Assembly: GCA_023313575.1 (NCBI GenBank)
Contig: JAJTTP010000029.1
Span: 124,001 to 188,000, forward strand
Length of the DNA: 64,000 nt
Source of the DNA: Eutypella sp. D-1
Taxonomy: Eukaryota; Ascomycota; Sordariomycetes; Xylariales; Diatrypaceae
Direction: 5' to 3'
Shown here: in pieces, positions 57,956-64,000 of the stretch
Layout of the letters: each line of letters opens with the position of its first letter
Position numbering within the stretch: the first letter of the stretch is position 1
Notes under the pieces: generated by a model
The model's input: only the letters and a program-made list of their open reading frames with translations
What the model was told of the DNA's origin: nothing
Database searches by the model: none
Program-made: the position numbers and the translations under genes

Positions 57956-60924
57956 CTACTTCTTAAAAGTGGCGCTCTTGCCGGTCTTCTCGCCGTGCAT
58001 GCGGCGCGCGGGTTTCGGGCCGTCGGCCATCATGGCATTAGCGTAGGGGTTGAATTTCGGGGCCGCCGCACCGGCACCGGCACCGGTAGCGGCAGCGCGT
58101 CTGGCATTGAGCACAGACTGCGCCTGCGTATAATCGAACGGCTGATCATCATCATCATCCTCGGTATCCTTGCCACCATCATCGTCCTCTTCCTCGTGTG
58201 TCGCCGCGTCCTCCTCCTCTTGGCCCTTCTGCTGCTTTGCCAGTTTCCTCGCGGCCTTCTGCTCTGCCGTCCACCGGGCCTTCTTCTCGACATTCTTCTT
58301 CGCGGCCTTGGCCTCGCGTCGCGCTGCGCGCTGCGCCTCGCGCGCCGCTTTCTTTTCCTTCTTCGTTTTCTTCTTTGCCGCCTTCGCCGCTGCCCTCTCG
58401 GCGTCCGAGTCTATGAGCGACATCTCTTCTTCTGCCGGCACCGCGGGGGCTACGGCGTTGCTGGCAGCGGTAGGTGTATCATTATCCTCCCCATCCTCCT
58501 CTTCGTCCTCGGATTCGGATTCGGACTGCGCCGCCGCTTTCCGCTTGACGCCTGCTCTGAGCGTAAATTGGGCGTCGGGCTCCTCCGTCGTCTCGAGAGT
58601 CTGCTCTTGCGGCGGTGGGGGTTCAGGTTTCTCTGTTTCTAGAGCATTGACTTCGGTTGTGTTGGCCAGCTGCGCGGTGCTGACGGTCGCGTTGCCGAGC
58701 GCGTGAGCCCACGGCAATGCGAAGCGTTGTGGCTGTGCGGTCTTATTTGCGCCAGTTGAACCCTCTTCCCATCGACTACTAAGGGCCACTTTGCCCCAGA
58801 GTCGGGACTTTTCAGAGACCAACTCTTGAGTATCTAGTAGATTCTCGGATTCGTTGCTCTTCAATTGGGGGAATGCTGCCTGAGCGGCCGTACCGACGGC
58901 CATCTGGTTGGCCGTACCGTTGCGGCGCAGGACGTCCACTACACTGAGACCGTCGGCGCTCTCAGCCCTGGCCTTCGTGATGGTCTTGAATAGGTCAGTA
59001 ATCTCGCGCTTCGCCGCAAATGAAGTGGTGTGGTTAAAGGTGCTATGGAGGGCCTTTGGGTCGGGGGGTAGGCGCCTGGCGATATCGAATAATGTCGAGT
59101 TCGACATGATGTAAAGGGGGCTTTCATCCTGACGACGTGCAAGGTCGTCTCGCCATTTGTGTACCGCTCGAAAGACGGCAAACTGTTCCTTGCTGAAGGT
59201 GCCGGACGAATTCCTAATAAGTAGATTGTACCAGCCACAGAGCCCCTGGCCTCCTTCGGCATCATACGTAGCCTTCTCGTGCCGGCGCAATGACGTTTCC
59301 TTAGATCGATCGAGCACGTGGCTTATCAGATCTTGTTCTGGAATGCTCCTGTTAGACTTTTCCAGGAGCTCATTGCGTATCATGTCGTAGATGTAGAGGA
59401 GGTAATGGGTGTCTGATCGCGCATAGTAGTACATCTCTTCGGGGATTGGCCTGTACAAAGGTTAGCTCTACAGAGTTGGAGGACATTCCACGAACCTTAC
59501 CGTATCCGCCAGTCGGCTAATTGGTACTTCTTGTCGGCGTCGAAGTCGACGAACCGCTTCAGTAAGTATGCCAGACCTCGTCCTGGATAGCCCAAGGAAA
59601 TTGCCGCTTCATAAGTATCAAACAGCCCGACAATGTATAGGCCGCAATCCCTCTGAAGCCACAAGATATCCATATACGCGCCTTGCAAGACCTATTGTCA
59701 CAATTAGCAGATTTTCTTTGGATCTTGTTAGTTTTTTGTTCCGCGCTTCACCTTCACGATCTTGGGGTCGGCAAACACTTCGTTTAGGACCTCGAGTTTG
59801 TGGCGCCACGGTTGGAGTGTATCGATGATCCAGTCCTTCTTGCGCGTGCTAATTTGCATGAGAGAGAGTAGACCGGAATATGTCCTGTAGTCATGGTGTT
59901 CGGTATCTATGGCTATTTCCGTAGCCCCTTTCAGCTCCTCGAGCATCTCCAGCACGCCCTCGTAGGTATCAACATAGGTAGCAACCGTGGTCTCGACGGG
60001 CTGGTACTTGATGGGCTCTTTGGCCTTAAAGACATGTTCCGGGTATTGGAGATCGAGGATCTCTCTCTCATAGGGGTGCTTGTATCTAAACATGCCATTA
60101 GCTCGTCGGTTCGAACCTAGATGGGCGAGATATCTCAATCTCCTGTTGCGTTTCTGGCGAAGCGCTTTCGCGTTCTTTGCTTCTTCCTCGGGAGTGGATG
60201 ACACTTGTCGTTCCATGGGACCCGTCAACAAACAATGCGGTAACAGGGTGGAGTAGTCGTACTGTACGGTCTGGTTCTCGTCGTTGGTGAAAGTCTCTAG
60301 ACTCTTCTCGAGCGGGATGGTCGCATGGGGCTTTTTGGTGAGGATTGGTTTCCATGGAGATGGATCGAGGTTGTCGGGCTTGATATCAAACTTGTCTTGG
60401 GGTTTTAAGATGTTTGCCCGGCGGAAAGATTGGTCGAGAGCTTGAGGTTTCGATCTTTTGGGTATCGGACCCTGAGAGAAGAGCAAGCATAGTTAGTCAT
60501 GTCAATATATTATAGAGGAACGGGGAACGGAGTATTTCTTTTAAAGGAAGAGAGATCTTACAGATTCCTCGGTCGGCGCAGCTTTCCTCTTGATCAGACC
60601 GGTATACTCGTCCAGACAGGTATCGGCCTTCTCGAGCAGGGTATCAAAGACGTCAACAATGCGCGACCAGTGAACGTCGATGTCGTCCGCACCTTCTAAT
60701 TCGGCAGCTCTCAGATCGGTTCCTTTGGTAGCAGACTTGATCAGGGACGAGGCCAAGGACAAGAGATGTCCATTTGTATCGTCGAGTTGCTCTTCTATGG
60801 CGGGATTGCTGGTCTTCTGAAAGCTGAGATCCTCGGCGGCGAGCTGGTTGGTGGTTCTTGTGGTGGCGACGAGAGCGGCTTGGATCTTCTCTTGTAGAGA
60901 CTTGAAATCCTGAGAAGGGTCCAT
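57956..60924 (-). CDS. rrp6: exosome-associated 3'-5' exoribonuclease Rrp6
   Basis: Four exons: 60924-60562, 60471-59752, 59691-59501 and 59450-57956 (922 residues). All junctions keep frame. The start is the ATG of [13 protein letters not shown]; the open frame above it is repeat-like. Residues 1-120 form the PMC2NT helical domain (binds the Rrp47/C1D partner). The DEDD-Y nuclease is intact: Asp310 and Glu312 in [14 protein letters not shown], Asp369 in [19 protein letters not shown] just after intron 2, and the Tyr434-x3-Asp438 pair in [12 protein letters not shown]. The HRDC domain is near residues 490-575 ([20 protein letters not shown] and [15 protein letters not shown]). The C-terminal third is disordered, with acidic clusters and long Lys/Arg/Ala-rich helices ([19 protein letters not shown]), probably RNA-binding or nucleolar-targeting. 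Rrp6 trims rRNA, snRNA and snoRNA precursors and degrades aberrant nuclear RNA. Confidence 0.95.
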
Positions 60925-61666
60925 CCTGGCGTGGTGACGTGGTGACGTGGTGGCGTGAAGCGCGTGGTGCGCGTGTTTGCCGTTGAAAGGTAGATGTAGA
61001 TGTAGATGTAGATGTAGTTGGGCCGTCGTCGCGCGCTGGGATGCGACTTGAATCTCGAAAAATTCTGGGTAGTTGAGCTCAAGGTAAGTAATTACAGGGT
61101 CCCGTTCAGGGCATAGTTGCAAAACCAGTGGACCTTACGTAGCAGCGTAGTAGTGCTGGGACGGCTGTCAAAGTTCTAGGTACTTTGCTTTGCGTCAGGA
61201 CTCGTAGATAAATTTAAGTAGTAGCTACATGGCCGTAGTGACGGGACTGCAGGGGTTTTAGCTAGCATGCGCTAAGATAATGATAAGGATACATCGAGTC
61301 TAACTACATCGAGCTCTAGTTTCAGTCCCCGATCTCCTTGTTCTAGAACTTCAACCCTAGAGCCTCTGGGTTAGTTGGTTACCTGGCAGTGGCGGAACTC
61401 ACAGTAATTGGGGATTATATCAAGACGACCCATATCCGTAACCACGTGCTATAAACGTCTACCTCCGATCTATATGTACGACGGTAGATTACCTATCAAA
61501 CGTCATTAACTCCCTCGGAAGTATTGAATTATTCGCAATAAAAAAAGTCTTGTTCATACCGACTTGTTCGATATTACAAACACCTGACTTCGAATCCCTC
61601 TTCCGCGTTCCCCGGTCCCGGACTTATCCAGTTGGTGAGCGAGGTCCCTTTTTGGGATACAGCGAA
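60925..61666. promoter_or_regulatory. shared divergent promoter of rrp6 and mdm35
   Basis: The two flanking genes start away from each other, 742 bp apart, so both promoters lie here. A (TAGATG)4 run at about 60991-61016 and GTGGTGACGTGGTGACGTGG repeats at about 60938-60957 sit in the rrp6 leader. No individual factor site is claimed. Confidence 0.5.
60991..61016. repeat. TAGATG hexanucleotide repeat
   Basis: Four tandem TAGATG units in the presumed rrp6 5' leader. Confidence 0.85.
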
Positions 61667-62193
61667 ATGTCCGCCTCGCTTGCCCCGGAGTGCAACGAGG
61701 TGAAGGAGTAAGCAAGCCTCTGCCACGACGTCTTCCTTGCCTTGCCCATTCTGGAGTTTTCATCTTGACAGTCGTGATTTCTAACCATCCGCCGCAACCT
61801 AGGCGCTATGATGCTTGCTTCCTCAAGTGGTATAGCGAGAGTGAGTGATGGGCCCTCCCCTACCATCCCATCTGCATGCAGGTTTCATGCAAGCCTATGA
61901 CGGCTCGTCCCGCTAAGTATCGTGGCAGAGTATCTCCGAGGCAACGGGAAGACGGACGATAACGAATGTGCCAAACTGTTCAAGGACTACCAAAAATGTC
62001 TACATGTAGGTCTATGCTATCTCTACCCTTGAGTCCCCTCTTTGGGTGGTCCTGGTCCGGTTTGCTTACCATCTGGTCGTTCGTCGATGATGATATCTAG
62101 GTTGCGCTCAAGGAACGGGGTATAGACAAACTGATAGACGATGCGCGGGAAGACCAGAAGGAAACCGACGCTCTGCACATGAATCGGAAATGA
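61667..62193 (+). CDS. mdm35: Mdm35/TRIAP1-family twin CX9C intermembrane-space protein
   Basis: This 82-residue gene is split into four exons: 61667-61707, 61803-61840, 61929-62005 and 62101-62193. Introns of 95, 88 and 95 nt have GTAAGC, GTGAGT and GTAGGT donors and AG acceptors, and every junction keeps phase. The product begins MSASLAPECNEVKERYDACF and carries a twin CX9C motif: Cys9-x9-Cys19 and Cys40-x9-Cys50, plus the family blocks FLKWYSEKYLRGN and CAKLFKDYQKCL, then VALKERGIDKLIDD. These match Mdm35 (human TRIAP1), which is oxidised by Mia40 in the mitochondrial intermembrane space. There it chaperones Ups1/Ups2 (PRELI-like) proteins that move phosphatidic acid and phosphatidylserine between membranes. 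No exon exceeds 93 nt, so the gene is invisible to a simple open-frame scan. Confidence 0.95.
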
Positions 62194-63717
62194 TGCTGTA
62201 AGCTTTATCGCAACCATGTGTATTATACCTACCTGGATACACTACTTCAGCATCGGCGCATAATCCCACCCGTACTTCCCCTTTTCAGGGACGTGTTAAT
62301 GATTAAAGGTAAACGTCCTCTGGCTTCCCCCGGATGGACTGAATAACACATTATGCGACGTGCAACGATAGGAAGTTACGACTTGCTGATTTATCGCAAT
62401 GCAGGTAGAGGGGCATTTAAGCAATCAATTAGGAAGGACTCGCAGGACCAGCGTTTCAAGCAACCTGCTTTATAAAGCATATCTGACTTCGTTCATCATC
62501 ATGTACTACTAGACTCCAGCTGTCACTTGGTTTAGAGTGCCAGTTTTATATACTAGCCTAACTAACTGTTCTGCATTATTTGCCTCTTTGCTATATTATA
62601 GATATATATACATTTTCCCTTTTACTTTAGGGGAAGTCAAACATGACGTCAGCCCGTGACCGCAGCTTGCCTAGGCGAGTCCCTTTATTTTGCGACGCGA
62701 CTTTGCCGAGAGGTCCAGAGGCGAGACGATCTCTTGACGTGACCACCAAGCGTTTTCAAGATTGAGAATCGATATGTACCAGACCGGCCCCAACTTTGGT
62801 GTCCTTTCAATGCACAGGGATTACGAATAACACGGCACAATTGATTCACTAACAGAGGTGAGAGGTACCTGACACTTGATATATTATCATGAGTCTTCCA
62901 GGCAGGTTGTTACTAGCTTTTGCCATGTATGTTAACGGGCTGACGGTAATGTGACTGTATCAAAGCGGGCTGTACGTTACTAAAGTCTAATAAGGTTATG
63001 ACCTAGTAGGACGGCTATACCGTTACTGGCTATACCGTTCTTGGCGATCGATCACCTAATTCTGGCCCAACCAGTCTTGCCAGTGCAACTCACAGGGATA
63101 ACGGCCGATAACGTCGATAAACGTGGTCGATAACCCGCGTCGCCCTGAACAGCCTGAACAGCCTGATCTGATCTCAATGCTGTCGTAACCTGTCAACTGG
63201 TTTAAACCTGTTACGGTGTTACCTACATAACCCACCCCAACCCATGCATCTCTTAACTCGCAACTTTGCATGTGTGTCTCTAGAGAGTATTTTCCTTGAT
63301 TTTACCTAATTGCTCAGTCACTCTAAGTCCGGTACCTGTTCTAAACCACATCCACCTGGTATCGTGATAGGGGGTTATCTGTTCTGTTCTATTATTGTAC
63401 TTCCTTCCCATGTTTACATAGTACGATATTGAAGCTATCCCCAGCTGTCGTGTATATACACTTACACTCATACATACAGCTTTTATGTATCTAGTACATA
63501 CCTTTTCTTTTTTTCTTCTTTTCGTATTGAATTTACAATAGACCACCATTCAGTGTCGACGGCGCCAGGAAGGGTAACTAAAGCGACGACGAGAGCGACA
63601 ACGAAAGCGACTGCTGTAAACTACTGGTGATAGGGATGCGACGACCACAACTCCAGTCGCTACCACCACCGTCACCACCACCACCATCATCATCACAATA
63701 ACCCCGTAAACCGTCCT
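62194..63717. other. 1.5-kb intergenic stretch, no supported gene
   Basis: The stretch follows the mdm35 3' end. It has a TATA-rich segment near 62595-62615 and a short direct repeat (GGCTATACCGTT twice) at about 63012-63038. The right end, with CGACGACGAGAGCGACAACG-like words and a CACCAC run, is the 5' leader of the last gene. Confidence 0.5.
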
Positions 63718-64000
63718 ATGCACCCTTTTTCCGTCCTCACCCTTGCGATCTTTGTAGCTGGCTACATCACCGCTCGATGGGATCTGGTCACCCGCCTCTA
63801 CGAGCTTGCAATTTTCGCCTGGGATAAGGGAGTCATTGTGAGTTTTTTGATGCCTTCTTCCATACCCGTTTCGATATACCCGACTGGCATTATGTTATGT
63901 CATGTCTATATACGTATTTCGTGCTGGGAATCCCATCGACATCGACTAACGAGAGAATCCCCTTACCGTCGCGGGGGAGAAACCACCACACACAGCTTCG
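63718..64000 (+). CDS. hypothetical membrane protein, first exon only (runs off the window)
   Basis: The ATG at 63718 opens a 40-codon exon to 63837. It contains a hydrophobic leader or membrane helix (VLTLAIFVAGYITARW) followed by an amphipathic LYELAIFAWDKGVI segment. A GTGAGT donor follows at 63838. A possible branch point (GACTAAC) lies near 63943 and a possible acceptor (ACACAG) ends at 63995, so only a few bases of exon 2 would be inside the window. I have an impression of a small conserved membrane protein of ascomycetes but no function. The call rests on an open exon with a good start, hydrophobicity and a consensus donor. Confidence 0.55.
   Translation, partial: MHPFSVLTLAIFVAGYITARWDLVTRLYELAIFAWDKGVIVSFLMPSSIPVSIYPTGIMLCHVYIRISCWESHRHRLTRESPYRRGGETTTHSF

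Overview
The window is nuclear DNA of a filamentous ascomycete (Pezizomycotina), most likely a Sordariomycete. The genes are interrupted by short introns of about 45-140 nt with GTRAGT-like donors, CTAAC-like branch points and YAG (one AAG) acceptors. The proteins belong to families typical of that group: Zn2Cys6 regulator, WSC sensor, Fig1, a GMC oxidoreductase, F-box/ankyrin and long Ser/Thr/Pro-rich secreted proteins. No tRNA, rRNA, CRISPR array, transposase or reverse transcriptase was found.

Layout. 1.8-3.3 kb: F-box/ankyrin protein (+). 3.6-8.4 kb: two secreted-type proteins (-), the second carrying two 15-bp coding minisatellites. 9.4-10.4 kb: EI24/Rrt8-like membrane protein (-). 10.8-13.9 kb: Zn2Cys6 transcription factor (-). 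14.7-15.5 kb: Rossmann-fold SDR-like protein (+). 17.9-19.0 kb: Fig1-type Ca2+ regulator (+). 20.4-22.2 kb: amino-acid permease (-). 24.7-25.2 kb: secreted cupredoxin (-). 27.7-30.7 kb: GH47 alpha-1,2-mannosidase (-). 33.1-35.1 kb: GMC oxidoreductase (-). 35.7-36.9 kb: zinc-less MDR oxidoreductase (-). 39.2-41.5 kb: Nup37-like nucleoporin (-). 42.6-44.1 kb: orphan polytopic membrane protein (+). 47.0-48.0 kb: WSC-domain cell-wall sensor (-). 48-58 kb: about 10 kb without a recognisable gene, rich in microsatellites and holding a 27-bp inverted repeat. 58.0-60.9 kb: Rrp6 exosome nuclease (-). 61.7-62.2 kb: a four-exon Mdm35 gene whose exons are too short to stand out individually. 63.7 kb to the end: first exon of a membrane protein running off the window.

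The genes do not form an evident pathway or biosynthetic cluster. Housekeeping genes (Rrp6, Mdm35, Nup37, GH47) are mixed with surface and secreted proteins (Fig1, WSC, cupredoxin, Ser/Thr-rich proteins) and metabolic enzymes. Gene models were rebuilt by hand from reading frame, splice motifs and phase; exon limits are given in each entry. Candidates for novelty are the 15-bp sequon minisatellite gene, the orphan polytopic protein, the 27-bp hairpin and the palindromic TACCTAGGTA intergenic motif. I did not see a clear new multi-gene system.
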